Source: Dokdonella koreensis DS-123 (GTDB lineage: Bacteria > Pseudomonadota > Gammaproteobacteria > Xanthomonadales > Rhodanobacteraceae). From it: a DNA stretch of 64,000 nucleotides. This document shows, in pieces, positions 16,754 to 25,382 of the stretch. The notes beneath the pieces are model-generated. The model made no database searches and was not told where the DNA came from. It was given only the letters and a program-made list of their open reading frames with translations. The translations under genes and the position numbers were made by a program. Where the stretch lies: the NCBI RefSeq assembly GCF_001632775.1, contig NZ_CP015249.1:3886686-3950685 (forward strand), in the 5' to 3' direction. Each line of letters begins with the position of its first letter. The stretch's first letter is position 1.

Positions 16754-19700
16754 ATGTCCGTCCTGACCCTGTCGCGGCCTGCGCTCGCCGCTGCCGTCCT
16801 GCTCGCGCTGGCCACCCGCGGCGAGGCCGCCCCGCCCCTGCTGCACACCCTGCCGCTGCAGGCACCCGCCCCGGAAACGATCCAGAGCCTGCGCGAGGAC
16901 GCGACCCTGCTGGTGCTGCAGGCCGGCGCCTTCGATCCGCTGCGCGAACGCATCGCGTTCCCGGCGGCGCGCGCCGCAGCGCGCGCGGATGCACGCTACG
17001 GCATCGTCCAGTACCGCGCCGGGCAGTCGGCGGCGGCACGGGCCGCGATCGCGCGCGCCGGCGCCGAGATCGTCGGCCACCTGCCGAACACGGCCTTCCA
17101 GGTCCGCGGCGACGCCGATGCACTGGCGCGCATCGGCAACGCGCCGGCGGTGCGCTGGAGCGCCCCGTACCCGGCCGGCTTCAAGCTCGCGACCGGTCTG
17201 CTCGACGGCAGCGTGGCCGCGCGCCACGCGCCGTCGGGCCGCGTCGCGCTCGAGATCCACGGTTTCCGCGGGGAATCGATCGAGCGGCTGGTCGACGTGC
17301 TGCGGGCGACCGGCATCGACCTCGGCATCGGCACGCGTGCCGGCGCCTTCGACCTGCCCTCGGTCCGGGTGGATGTCCATCCGGCCGCGCTCGACGCCCT
17401 GCTGCTGGCCGCCTCGTCGATCGAGGGCATCGCCTGGATCGAGCCCTACCTGCCGGCCACCCTGCACAACCGCGATTCGGTCGGCCCGATCCAGGCCAAC
17501 CAGGCCTCGTGCACCGCGCCGGACGGCGAAGGCGCCTGCGCGGACGGGCTGGACCCGGCACGCGCCACGCTCTGGCGGCGCGGCCTGACCGGTCACGGCC
17601 AGATCGTGGCGATCGCCGACAGCGGCCTGGACCGCAACGAAGACTGGTTCGCCGGGCTCGACCTGGGCGCCGGCCCGAACATCGCCATCACCGATGCGGA
17701 CGATCCGGCACCCGCTCCGCTGGCGACCGGCGCGACCTACCCGGACCGCAAGGTGTACGCCTACTGGGTGCAGCCGGGCGCGAGCGCGTACGACAACAAC
17801 CAGTTCTGCGAGGCCTACAACCGCTACCACGGCACGCACGTGACCGGCACCGCGGCCGGCGACGCCGCGCCGTACGCGAGGCCGGGTGCCGTCGACTACA
17901 CCGACGGCGACGGCATGGCACCGGGCGCCCAGGTGCTGTTCCAGGACCTCGGCGACGATGCCACCGGCTGCCTGTCGATCGCCGATTTCGGGGCGACCCT
18001 GGCCCAGGCCTACGCCGGCGGCGCCGGCATCCACAACGACAGCTGGGGCAATTCCAGCGGCGGCTACTACGTCGGCCACGACGTCAGGGCCGATGCGGCA
18101 CTGTGGTCGAGCGAGAACCTGCTGGTGGTCGCCGCCGCCGGCAATTCCGGACCGGAGGCCACCACCACCGGCTCGCCGGGCAATGCCAAGAACGTGCTGG
18201 CCGTCGGGTCGACGCGGCATGGCCACCTGACGGCGACCTCGGCGTTCTCCAGCCGCGGGCCGACGATGGACGGCCGGCGCAAGCCGGACATCATGGCGCC
18301 CGGCGAATCCATCGTGTCGGCGCGCGGCAACGACGACAACGGTGCCGCCGTGCAGGCACCGCAGACGCAGGCGCTCAGCGGCACCTCGATGGCGGCGCCG
18401 ACGGTCACCGGCGGCGCCGCGCTGCTGCGCCAGTACTTCGGCGACGGCTGGTACCCGTTCGGGCGCGCGACGCCGCGCGAACGCAGCGAGCCGGCGGGCA
18501 CCCTGCTCAAGGCCGCGCTGATCAACGGCACCGCGCCGATCTCGACCAACTGGCCCAGCCACAACGTCGGCTGGGGACGGATCTGGCTCGAGAACAGCCT
18601 CTACTTCCAGGGCGGCACGCGCGGCCTGCGACACTGGGTCCGCGACAACGGCGCCGGCCTGGAAACCGGCGACGTCGACACCTTCCCCGTGACGGTGGCC
18701 GCGGGCGAGGAGCTGCGCGTCACGCTGACCTGGTTCGATCCGGAAGCGGCGCTGGCGGCCAGCCCGGCCCTGGTCAACGACCTCGACCTGGTGGCGGTGG
18801 CGCCGGATGGCCGCCAGTACCTCGGCAATGTGTTCCATGCCGGTCAGTCCGCGACCGGCGGCAGCCCGGACCGGCTCAACACGGTCGAGCACCTGCGCGT
18901 GATCGCACCGGTGGCCGGCGCCTGGACGCTGCGCGTGATCGCGCACGCGGTTCCCGGCAATGGCCGGCCGACCAGCCACCGCCAGGGCTATGCGCTGGTG
19001 GTGGGCGCGCGCATGGGCGTGCTCGGCGACCGGCTGCTGGCCGACGGCTTCGGTGCGGACGATACGCCGGGCGTGGCCGCGCCGGCCTCGCTGCAGACGA
19101 CCGGCAACGGCGAAGAGGGCGTGCGCATCGCGGCGCAGCCGGTGGCCGGCGCCGACGGCTACCAGCTCTACCGCGCCGACGGCAGCTGCGCGACCGCCGA
19201 CCCGGGCCGCTTCCGCTTCGTCGGCCAGTCGCCGTCGGCGACGCTGCTCGACACGCGCAGCCAGGGCGGCGCCGCCTACGCCTACCGCGTCCGCGCCGTG
19301 AAGGACGGCGCGGAGGGACCGCTCTCGCACGCCTGCGTGGACGTGGTCTCCGCCGATGCCTGCTCGATGTCGCTGAACTTCGACGGCGACTCGCTGGCCG
19401 CCGCGTCGGCGCACGCGACCTGCACCGTCGGGCTGTCGTGGCAGCCGGCCACGGCGAACTGCCCCGGCAAGGCGGTCGCCTACCGGGTGCTGCGCGACAC
19501 GACGCCGCTGTTCACCGCGCCCCAGGTCGTCGCGACCGTGGACATGCCGGCCTACAGCGACACCGATGTCGTCGACGGCCAGCCGCGCTTCTACCAGGTC
19601 GAGGCCTTCGACGAGGCCGGCAACACCACCCGCTCGCACATCATCGGCACCACGCCGAGCGGCACCGGCAGCACCGGCGCCGGTGTCTGGACCGACGATG

Positions 19701-20242
19701 CCGACACGCGCACGAACCTGCAGCAGCAATGGCCGTGGTCGATCACCAACGCCGCGGCCGCCAACGGCAGCTTCAGCTACCGCAGTGCGCCGGGCCCGGC
19801 TTATCCGGCCGATACCTGCGCGGCGATCGCCACCGTGCCGCTCACGCTGGCGGCGGGCACGCCGCAGCTGCGTTATGCGGCGCGCTACCAGCTGGAATCG
19901 GAATGGGACGGCGTGGTCGTGGAACTGTCGGCCGACGGCGGTGCCACCTGGACGCCGCTGGTGCCCGCCGGCGGCTACCCGGGCAGTTTCGCGCAGACGA
20001 TGGACCCGCCGGTCAACGCCTGCGGCTATCCGGCCTCGCAGAGCGCGTTCACCGGCGAATCGGCCGGCTTCGCCGCCGGCCAGTTCGTCCAGATCAGCCA
20101 CGACCTGAGTGCCTACGCCGGCCAGGGCGTACTGGTGCGCTGGCGGCTGAGCTCGGACCCGGCCATGCAGGCGGCCGGGTTCTACCTGGACGACATCCGC
20201 GTCGACGCCGAGCTGCCCGGCACGTGCCAGGCCGGTCCTTGA
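16754..20242 (+). CDS. Secreted subtilisin-like (S8) serine protease with C-terminal accessory domains
   Basis: This 1162-residue protease has a signal peptide (about residues 1-25) and a probable propeptide to about residue 270. The S8 catalytic domain shows Asp289 (AIADSGLDRN), His359 (HGTHVTGT) and Ser545 (SGTSMAAPTVTGG). A pro-protein-convertase-like beta domain (about 640-755) is followed by the motif LLADGF (761-766). After it come a fibronectin-like segment (about 775-865), further beta domains and a final choice-of-anchor-J-like region (about 1000-1155). All catalytic residues are present, so it should be an active extracellular endopeptidase. AGGAG lies at 16740-16744. It is followed by a strong hairpin and then by the ECF sigma/kinase pair, which might regulate it. 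Confidence 0.92.
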   Translation: MSVLTLSRPALAAAVLLALATRGEAAPPLLHTLPLQAPAPETIQSLREDATLLVLQAGAFDPLRERIAFPAARAAARADARYGIVQYRAGQSAAARAAIARAGAEIVGHLPNTAFQVRGDADALARIGNAPAVRWSAPYPAGFKLATGLLDGSVAARHAPSGRVALEIHGFRGESIERLVDVLRATGIDLGIGTRAGAFDLPSVRVDVHPAALDALLLAASSIEGIAWIEPYLPATLHNRDSVGPIQANQASCTAPDGEGACADGLDPARATLWRRGLTGHGQIVAIADSGLDRNEDWFAGLDLGAGPNIAITDADDPAPAPLATGATYPDRKVYAYWVQPGASAYDNNQFCEAYNRYHGTHVTGTAAGDAAPYARPGAVDYTDGDGMAPGAQVLFQDLGDDATGCLSIADFGATLAQAYAGGAGIHNDSWGNSSGGYYVGHDVRADAALWSSENLLVVAAAGNSGPEATTTGSPGNAKNVLAVGSTRHGHLTATSAFSSRGPTMDGRRKPDIMAPGESIVSARGNDDNGAAVQAPQTQALSGTSMAAPTVTGGAALLRQYFGDGWYPFGRATPRERSEPAGTLLKAALINGTAPISTNWPSHNVGWGRIWLENSLYFQGGTRGLRHWVRDNGAGLETGDVDTFPVTVAAGEELRVTLTWFDPEAALAASPALVNDLDLVAVAPDGRQYLGNVFHAGQSATGGSPDRLNTVEHLRVIAPVAGAWTLRVIAHAVPGNGRPTSHRQGYALVVGARMGVLGDRLLADGFGADDTPGVAAPASLQTTGNGEEGVRIAAQPVAGADGYQLYRADGSCATADPGRFRFVGQSPSATLLDTRSQGGAAYAYRVRAVKDGAEGPLSHACVDVVSADACSMSLNFDGDSLAAASAHATCTVGLSWQPATANCPGKAVAYRVLRDTTPLFTAPQVVATVDMPAYSDTDVVDGQPRFYQVEAFDEAGNTTRSHIIGTTPSGTGSTGAGVWTDDADTRTNLQQQWPWSITNAAAANGSFSYRSAPGPAYPADTCAAIATVPLTLAAGTPQLRYAARYQLESEWDGVVVELSADGGATWTPLVPAGGYPGSFAQTMDPPVNACGYPASQSAFTGESAGFAAGQFVQISHDLSAYAGQGVLVRWRLSSDPAMQAAGFYLDDIRVDAELPGTCQAGP

Positions 20243-20274
20243 ACGGACCGGGCGGCCGGCCGGCTTCCGATCAC

Positions 20275-20299
20275 CTGCGCGGCGGACGCCGCCGCGCAG
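20275..20299 (+). terminator. Hairpin downstream of the S8 protease gene
   Basis: An 11-bp perfect stem (20275-20285 with 20289-20299) with loop ACG begins 33 bases after the protease stop. It has no T tract; a Rho-assisted or RNA-stabilising end is likely. Confidence 0.55.
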
Positions 20300-20340
20300 C
20301 GGGCACGGGTCCCGCCAGCCGCACCCGGCCACCGCTCCGA

Positions 20341-20368
20341 TTGGACGCCGGTGCGCCGGTCATATCAC
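20341..20368 (+). promoter_or_regulatory. Candidate promoter of the ECF sigma/kinase operon
   Basis: TTGGAC (20341-20346) and TATCAC (20363-20368) are separated by 16 bases, a fair sigma-70 match that would start transcription near 20375. The ten-base word CGCCGGTCAT occurs twice, at 20354-20363 and 20376-20385, flanking the -10 box. Confidence 0.4.
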
Positions 20369-20371
20369 TAT

Positions 20372-20395
20372 GTCCGCCGGTCATCTCCGGCGGAC
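20372..20395 (+). promoter_or_regulatory. Inverted repeat just before the ECF sigma start codon
   Basis: Nine-base arms 20372-20380 and 20387-20395 are exact reverse complements around TCATCT. The repeat ends five bases before the GTG at 20401, so it could be an operator or an RNA hairpin that hides the ribosome site. Confidence 0.5.
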
Positions 20396-20400
20396 AGGCA

Positions 20401-20964
20401 GTGGAACCCCTCGACGACATCACCCGCCTGCTCGACCAGGCCCGCGATGGCGAACACGAGGCGTGGACGCGCCTGCTGCGCTCGGCCTACGGCGACATCA
20501 AGCGGCTGGCGCGCCGGCAGCTGGCCCAGGGCGCGACGATGCCCACGCTCAACACCACCGGGCTGGTCAACGAGTGGTACCTGCGCGTGGCCGACGCCGG
20601 CGACGCGATTCCTGAAAACCGCCGGCACTTCTTCGCGTTGACCGCCAAGATCATGCGCCAGGTCATCTGCACCTACGCGCGCGAGCGGTCTGCCGCCAAG
20701 CGCGGCGGCGACCAGACGCGCATCGACATCGGCCTGGTCGACCGGGAGCTCAGCGAGCAGGCCCACCGCTTCATCGTGCTGGACCAGGCGCTGTCCCAGC
20801 TCGGCAAGGAGAACGAGGACATGGTGCGCGTCGTGGAATGCCGCTTCTTCGCCGGCATGACCGAGCCGGAGACCGCCGAGGCCGTCGGCATCCCGATGCG
20901 CACCGTGCAATGGCTGTGGGCGCAGGCGCGCGGCCGGCTCGCGCACATCATGGAAGAACCATGA
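20401..20964 (+). CDS. ECF sigma factor (TIGR02999-like) paired with a Ser/Thr kinase
   Basis: This 187-residue ECF sigma factor has region 2 (about residues 5-95, with HFFALTAKIMRQVICTYARER as the -10-recognition helix) and region 4 (about 125-185, with FAGMTEPETAEAVGIPMRTV as the helix-turn-helix). It resembles the Sig-70_X6/TIGR02999 type. The usual acidic DAED motif before LVQE in region 2.2, which contacts the beta-prime coiled coil, is replaced by Asn51-Thr52-Thr53-Gly54. In the EcfP/PknT pair of Vibrio a threonine in this place is phosphorylated to switch the factor on. No anti-sigma gene is present; instead a transmembrane kinase overlaps it as ATGA. The GTG at 20401 is the last start that keeps region 2 whole. 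Confidence 0.85.
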   Translation: MEPLDDITRLLDQARDGEHEAWTRLLRSAYGDIKRLARRQLAQGATMPTLNTTGLVNEWYLRVADAGDAIPENRRHFFALTAKIMRQVICTYARERSAAKRGGDQTRIDIGLVDRELSEQAHRFIVLDQALSQLGKENEDMVRVVECRFFAGMTEPETAEAVGIPMRTVQWLWAQARGRLAHIMEEP

Positions 20965-23153
20965 GCGGCTCGACGGTCACCTTCGAGCCCGGTGGCGCGC
21001 TGCGCTGCCGGCTGGTCTCGACGATGCTGGTGGACACGCTGCCCGCGCTGGAGGCCGGTACCCAGATCGGTCCGTTCCGTGTGCTGCGGCTCGTCGGCCA
21101 GGGCGGCCTCGGCGTGGTCTACCTCGCCGAACGCGCCGACGGTGCGTTCGAGCAGCAGGTGGCGCTCAAGCTGATCGCGCCGGAGGTCGATCCCGGCGTC
21201 GCCGAGATCCTGCTCGAACGCGAGCGCCGGCTGCTGGCGCGCCTGCACCATCCGAACATCGCCCGCCTGCTCGACGGCGGCCGCAGCAGCACGGGCCTGC
21301 TGTGGTTCGCGATGGACGCGGTGCAGGGCGTGCGCATCGACCTGTGGTGCGACGAACGTGGCCTCGACGCGCGTGCACGCATCCGGCTGGTGGCCGAGGT
21401 CTGCACGGCGGTCGCCTATGCCCACGCGCGCCTGGTCGTGCATCGCGACATCAAGCCCTCGAACATCCTCGTCGACGACGCCGGCGTGCCGCGACTGCTC
21501 GACTTCGGCATCGCCGCGGCGCTGGACGACGCCAGCGACGATCCCGCGCGGCGCGCCTCGACACCCGGCTATGCCAGCCCGGAACAGCGCCGCGGCGATC
21601 CGGCCGGGATCGCCCAGGACATCTACCAGATCGGCCGGCTGCTGCAGACCCTGCTCGAAGGCCGGCTGTCACGGCACGAGCGTGCCGATGCCGAGGCGAT
21701 CCTGCGGCGCGCGCTGGCCGAGCAGCCCGAGCACCGCTACGCCAACGTCGATGCACTGGCGGCGGACCTGCGCGCGATACTCGAACACCGCCCGGTCGCG
21801 GCACGCGGCAGCGCGCTGGCGTATCGCCTGGGCCGCCTGCTGCGGCGCCACCGCCTGACGGCCGGTGCGCTGGTGCTCGGTGCCCTGACCCTGGTCGGCG
21901 TGGTGGGCTATTTCCTGTGGAGCCTGGACCGGGAGCGCGACCGCGCCGAGCGCGAGGCACAGACGGCCCGGCACGTCAGCGAGTTCATGGTGGGACTGTT
22001 CCGTGCCGCCGACCCGGCGCTGCACGGCGGCCGCGTCCCGACCATCGACACGGTGCTGGCCGATGCACCCGAGCGCATCGAGCGCGAGCTGGCCACCGAA
22101 CCCCTGGTCATGGCCGAGCTGCTGACCACGATCGGCCGCACCTTCGTGGCCTTGCGCGATTTCACGCGCGCCCAGCCGCCGCTGCGCAAGGCGGTCGAAT
22201 TGACCCGCGCGCAGCCGCAGACCCCGCCGCTCGTGCGGGCCGAGCGCCTGCGGGCGCTGGCGATCACGCTGTACGACATCGAGCGGATCGACGAGCGGCG
22301 CGCGCTGCTGGTCGAGGCGATCGCCGGCCTGGACCCGGACTCCCGCGAGCATGCGCGCACGTACAACATCACCCAGCAGAACCTGGCGATGGCCGACCTG
22401 TCGGCCGGCGACAGGACCGCCGCGATCGAACGCCTGCGCCTGGCGCTCGATCATGGCCGCCGCCTGCTGGCCGAGGGCGAACCCTCGCTGGTCGCGGACC
22501 TGCTCGGCCTGGCCAGTGCGCTGGCCGAGGACGGCGATCCGTCCGAGGCGCTGGCGCTCTACCAGGACGCCTATGCCAGCGGCCGCGAATACCTGGGCGT
22601 ACGCCATCCGTACACGATCCTGGCGGCCGGTGGCCTGGCCGGCAGCTTGGCGCGGGTCGGGCGGCACACTGAGGCGACGCAGCCGATGCGCGAAGCCGTC
22701 GCGGGGGCCTTGCAGCTCTACGGGAATCCCTCGCCGAACTATGCGCTGGCCCTGCTGCAGAGCGCGGAGGTCACCGCGGCCGCGGGCCGGCACGGCGAGG
22801 CCGTGCCGGTGCTCCGGCAGGCGCTGGCCGTCTGCGAGCAGCTGCCGCCCGGCAATGACACGCTCAGCGTGAACGTGCTGGAGGCCCTCGGCGATACGCT
22901 GCTGGCCGGCGGCGATGCCGTGGCGGCCGAGGCCAGCTACCGCCGCATGCTCGACCTCAACCGCGACGGCAGCGGTGCCCAGACACTGGATCGCGGCCAG
23001 CGGCCGCTCAAGCTGGCCGGCGCCCTCGCCGCGCAGGGGCGGTGCACCGAGGCGGCGCAGTGGCGGCAGACCGCCCGGCAGCGCGCCGAGCGCTTCCCAC
23101 CCGATGCCGCACTGCGGGCCCGGCTCGATGCACCGCTGGCGGCGTGCGACTGA
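20961..23153 (+). CDS. Transmembrane Ser/Thr protein kinase with TPR-like extracytoplasmic domain
   Basis: This 730-residue kinase has a Hanks-type domain (about residues 38-280): glycine loop GQGGLGVVY, Lys70 in VALKLI, His161-Arg-Asp163 in HRDIKPSN and Asp181 in DFG, so the catalytic core is complete. One membrane helix follows (about 300-322, GALVLGALTLVGVVGYFLW). The remaining 400 residues are helical TPR-like repeats, predicted outside the cytoplasm. This architecture is typical of kinases encoded beside TIGR02999/ECF43-like sigma factors. The start overlaps the sigma gene stop in ATGA, so both are made together. The likely substrate is that sigma factor; the signal sensed by the TPR domain is unknown. 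The first 37 residues before the kinase domain are unusual and unassigned. Confidence 0.9.
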   Translation: MSGSTVTFEPGGALRCRLVSTMLVDTLPALEAGTQIGPFRVLRLVGQGGLGVVYLAERADGAFEQQVALKLIAPEVDPGVAEILLERERRLLARLHHPNIARLLDGGRSSTGLLWFAMDAVQGVRIDLWCDERGLDARARIRLVAEVCTAVAYAHARLVVHRDIKPSNILVDDAGVPRLLDFGIAAALDDASDDPARRASTPGYASPEQRRGDPAGIAQDIYQIGRLLQTLLEGRLSRHERADAEAILRRALAEQPEHRYANVDALAADLRAILEHRPVAARGSALAYRLGRLLRRHRLTAGALVLGALTLVGVVGYFLWSLDRERDRAEREAQTARHVSEFMVGLFRAADPALHGGRVPTIDTVLADAPERIERELATEPLVMAELLTTIGRTFVALRDFTRAQPPLRKAVELTRAQPQTPPLVRAERLRALAITLYDIERIDERRALLVEAIAGLDPDSREHARTYNITQQNLAMADLSAGDRTAAIERLRLALDHGRRLLAEGEPSLVADLLGLASALAEDGDPSEALALYQDAYASGREYLGVRHPYTILAAGGLAGSLARVGRHTEATQPMREAVAGALQLYGNPSPNYALALLQSAEVTAAAGRHGEAVPVLRQALAVCEQLPPGNDTLSVNVLEALGDTLLAGGDAVAAEASYRRMLDLNRDGSGAQTLDRGQRPLKLAGALAAQGRCTEAAQWRQTARQRAERFPPDAALRARLDAPLAACD

Positions 23154-23231
23154 CCTCCCGCTGCCGGTCCATCGGCGATTCAGGTGCAGGGACTAGGCTG
23201 CGGGGACCGAAGTCGTAGGGAGGTTGCCGCG

Positions 23232-23558
23232 ATGATCCATCCCGCTCTTTCCCGCTGCGCCGGCCTCGTGCTGGCGTTCACGGCCGCCGGCGCCGCCTGG
23301 GCGCAGGGCGGCGACCGCGTCCACCGGTTCCAGGACCGCCAGGGCGCGCAGGTCGAGCTGCACTCGGGCCAGCCGGTGTACCCGGCCGACGGCCCCGCTC
23401 CCGCCTTCGCCGCCCTCGATGCCGACCGCAACGGCAGCATTTCCGCCGACGAGGCACGGGCCTATCCGCTGCTGGCCACCGATTTCCTCTACGCCGACAG
23501 CAATCGCGACGGCCGGATCTCGGCGCGCGAATACGCACGCTGGACCGCGCAACGCTGA
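23232..23558 (+). CDS. Exported two-EF-hand protein
   Basis: This 108-residue protein has a signal peptide (about residues 1-25, ending AAWAQ) and a short mature part with two canonical 12-residue calcium loops, DADRNGSISADE and DSNRDGRISARE, both with acidic residues at positions 1, 3, 5 and 12 or acceptable substitutes. It should bind two calcium ions in the periplasm or outside. AGGGAGG lies just before the ATG at 23232, and a TAGGCT box about 40 bases upstream may be its promoter. It lies 78 bases after the kinase gene, so it may also be read through from the sigma/kinase operon; calcium buffering for the nearby protease is conceivable but unproven. It converges on rsuA with a 16-base gap. 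Confidence 0.82.
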   Translation: MIHPALSRCAGLVLAFTAAGAAWAQGGDRVHRFQDRQGAQVELHSGQPVYPADGPAPAFAALDADRNGSISADEARAYPLLATDFLYADSNRDGRISAREYARWTAQR

Positions 23559-23574
23559 GCGCGCGGCGGCACGG

Positions 23575-24279
23575 TCAATCGGCGGCGAACACCCGCGCGA
23601 TCGCCGCGGCGTCGAGCGCGCGCCAGGCACCGGCCTCCAGGTCATCGAGTGCGAGGCCACCGACCGCCGCGCGATGCAGCGCGACGACGTGGTTGCCGGT
23701 GGCCGCGAACATCCGCCGCACCTGGTGATAGCGGCCTTCGAAGACGGTCAGCCGCGCCCGGCGCGGCGCCAGCACCTCCAGCCGCGCCGGCGCGAGCGGC
23801 GTGGTCTCCGATTCGAGCAGCAGCGTGCCGCTGGCGAACAGGGCGGCCTCGTCGCCACGCAGGTCCTCGGCCAGGTCCGCTTCGTAGACCTTGGCGACCT
23901 GCGCACGCGGCGAGATGATCCGGTGCAGCAGTCCGCCGTCGTCGGTCAGCAGCAGCAGGCCCGAGGTGTCGCGATCGAGCCGGCCGACCGTCGACAGCAG
24001 CGGACTGCGCAGCCGGTAGCGTTCGGGCAGCAGGTCGTAGACCAGCCGTCCGGCATCGCGCGTGGAACAGGTGTAGCCGGTCGGCTTGTGCAGCATCAGC
24101 GACAGGCCGGGCGGCGGGTCGAGCGGCTCGCCGTCGATGCGGACGTCGGCAGGGGCGACCGCGTCGTCGGCATAGAGCACCTCGCCGTCGGCGAGCGTGA
24201 CGCGGCCCTCGCGGAACATCGCGGCGACCTGCTTGCGGCTGCCGTAGCCGAGGTTGGCGATCAGGCGCACCAGCTTCAT
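23575..24279 (-). CDS. rsuA: RsuA-family 16S rRNA pseudouridine synthase
   Basis: This 234-residue protein has an S4-like RNA-binding start (KLVRLIANLGYGSRKQVAAM) and the RsuA/RluB catalytic motif GRLDRDTSGLLLLT, whose first Asp is the nucleophile. It also has the late motif EGRYHQVRRMFAATGN typical of the family. RsuA makes pseudouridine 516 in 16S rRNA; RluB/RluE relatives act on 23S rRNA, and the length and S4 form favour RsuA. The start overlaps the stop of the upstream methyltransferase gene by four bases, so the two ribosome-modification genes are co-translated. The gene ends close to the convergent EF-hand gene. Confidence 0.88.
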   Translation of the reverse strand: MKLVRLIANLGYGSRKQVAAMFREGRVTLADGEVLYADDAVAPADVRIDGEPLDPPPGLSLMLHKPTGYTCSTRDAGRLVYDLLPERYRLRSPLLSTVGRLDRDTSGLLLLTDDGGLLHRIISPRAQVAKVYEADLAEDLRGDEAALFASGTLLLESETTPLAPARLEVLAPRRARLTVFEGRYHQVRRMFAATGNHVVALHRAAVGGLALDDLEAGAWRALDAAAIARVFAAD

Positions 24280-25343
24280 CGACGCGCTCCGCCGGCCTCG
24301 ATGACCTTGTAGCCCTCGCGCACGACGTGGGTCTGCACCGATGCGAAGCGCTGCGCGAGCAGCGCCTCGTACGGCAGGTGGCGATTGGCGACCAGCCAGA
24401 AGCGCCCACCCGGCAGCAGCGCATCGGCGGCCGCGGCGATGAACGCCTGGCCCAGTTCCGGCTGGCCGGCGCGGCCCTGGTGGAACGGTGGATTGCTGAC
24501 GATGGCGTCATAGCGCTGCGGCAGGCCGGCGGCGACGTCGTGCCAGTGCACCGCGGTCTCGACCGCGTCGCCGCGTGCGGCCCGAGCGCGATCGAGGTTG
24601 GTCCGCGCCGGCGCCAGCGCACGCTGTTCGGCCTCGTACAGGTCGATCGCGCGGACGGCGGGGCAGCGCTGCAGCACGCGCACCGCCAGGTAGCCGTAGC
24701 CGGCGCCGAGGTCGGCGACGCGGCCCTGCAGCGCCGCCGGCAAGGCGTCGGCCAGCAAGCGCGAGGCCGGATCGACGCGGTCCCAGGCGAACAGGCCGGG
24801 ACGGCTGACGAACGCGCCGTCGGCGATCGGCCGCGGCGCATCGAGCATGGACCAGGCGGCCGCCAGCGTCCGGTCGAGCCGGCGCGCGTCCGGCGCCGTC
24901 CAGAACACCCGGCACTTGTGCTTGGACCGCACCTGCAACGGGCCGGCCAGGCGCGCCAGATCGGCCTCGCCGGAACGGGCGCCCTCGTCGTTGGCGAGTG
25001 CGACCACCACCACCCCGTGATCACCGGCGTGGCCGAGTGCGCGCGCCAGCAGGGCCCGCGCCGCTTCGCGCTGGCGCGGCGGCAGCACCAGCACGAACGC
25101 GAAGCGCGTGTCCTCGGCCGGCTCGGACACCACGGTGCCGGCGTGGCCCAGGGCATTGGCGAACGGCTTGAACGTCTGCACGCAATGCCAGTCCACACCG
25201 GCATGCAGCTGCTGCCAGCGCCCGGCGCGGGCCCCCAGGAACAGCACCGGCGCGCCATCCGGCAGCGCCAGGGCGCCGTCGGCAAACGGCACGAACAAGG
25301 CGTCGAGGGCGGCGTCGGACGCAGGTGGGACGGCGGCATTCAC
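24276..25343 (-). CDS. rsmC: RsmC-like 16S rRNA guanine-N2 methyltransferase
   Basis: This 355-residue protein has two methyltransferase-like halves, as in RsmC/RlmG. The first is degenerate. The second has a SAM-binding segment VADLGAGYGYLAVRVL and the catalytic NPPF motif in IVSNPPFHQG, typical of enzymes that methylate exocyclic amines of guanine. A late GGRFWLVANRHLPYE segment also fits RsmC, which modifies G1207 of 16S rRNA. The start is GTG at 25343. A TAGAAT -10 box lies at 25377-25382 on the same strand. It forms a two-gene operon with rsuA. RlmG-type activity on 23S rRNA is the main alternative. Confidence 0.78.
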   Translation of the reverse strand: MNAAVPPASDAALDALFVPFADGALALPDGAPVLFLGARAGRWQQLHAGVDWHCVQTFKPFANALGHAGTVVSEPAEDTRFAFVLVLPPRQREAARALLARALGHAGDHGVVVVALANDEGARSGEADLARLAGPLQVRSKHKCRVFWTAPDARRLDRTLAAAWSMLDAPRPIADGAFVSRPGLFAWDRVDPASRLLADALPAALQGRVADLGAGYGYLAVRVLQRCPAVRAIDLYEAEQRALAPARTNLDRARAARGDAVETAVHWHDVAAGLPQRYDAIVSNPPFHQGRAGQPELGQAFIAAAADALLPGGRFWLVANRHLPYEALLAQRFASVQTHVVREGYKVIEAGGARR

Positions 25344-25376
25344 GCAAGTAAGGATCCGGCACGGAACGAACCGGTC

Positions 25377-25382
25377 ATTCTA
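25377..25382 (-). promoter_or_regulatory. -10 box for the rsmC-rsuA operon
   Basis: TAGAAT on the minus strand lies 33 bases upstream of the GTG at 25343. A matching -35 box is not clear because the upstream 17 bases form part of a hairpin. Confidence 0.4.

Noticed and set aside
16715-20332. Minus-strand open frame of 1205 codons opposite the S8 protease
   Set aside because: Antisense shadow; the plus strand has an intact catalytic triad and signal peptide.
15118-20400. Very long upstream extension of the ECF sigma frame
   Set aside because: The 1760 codons before the GTG at 20401 overlap two real genes in another frame and read as Arg-rich noise.
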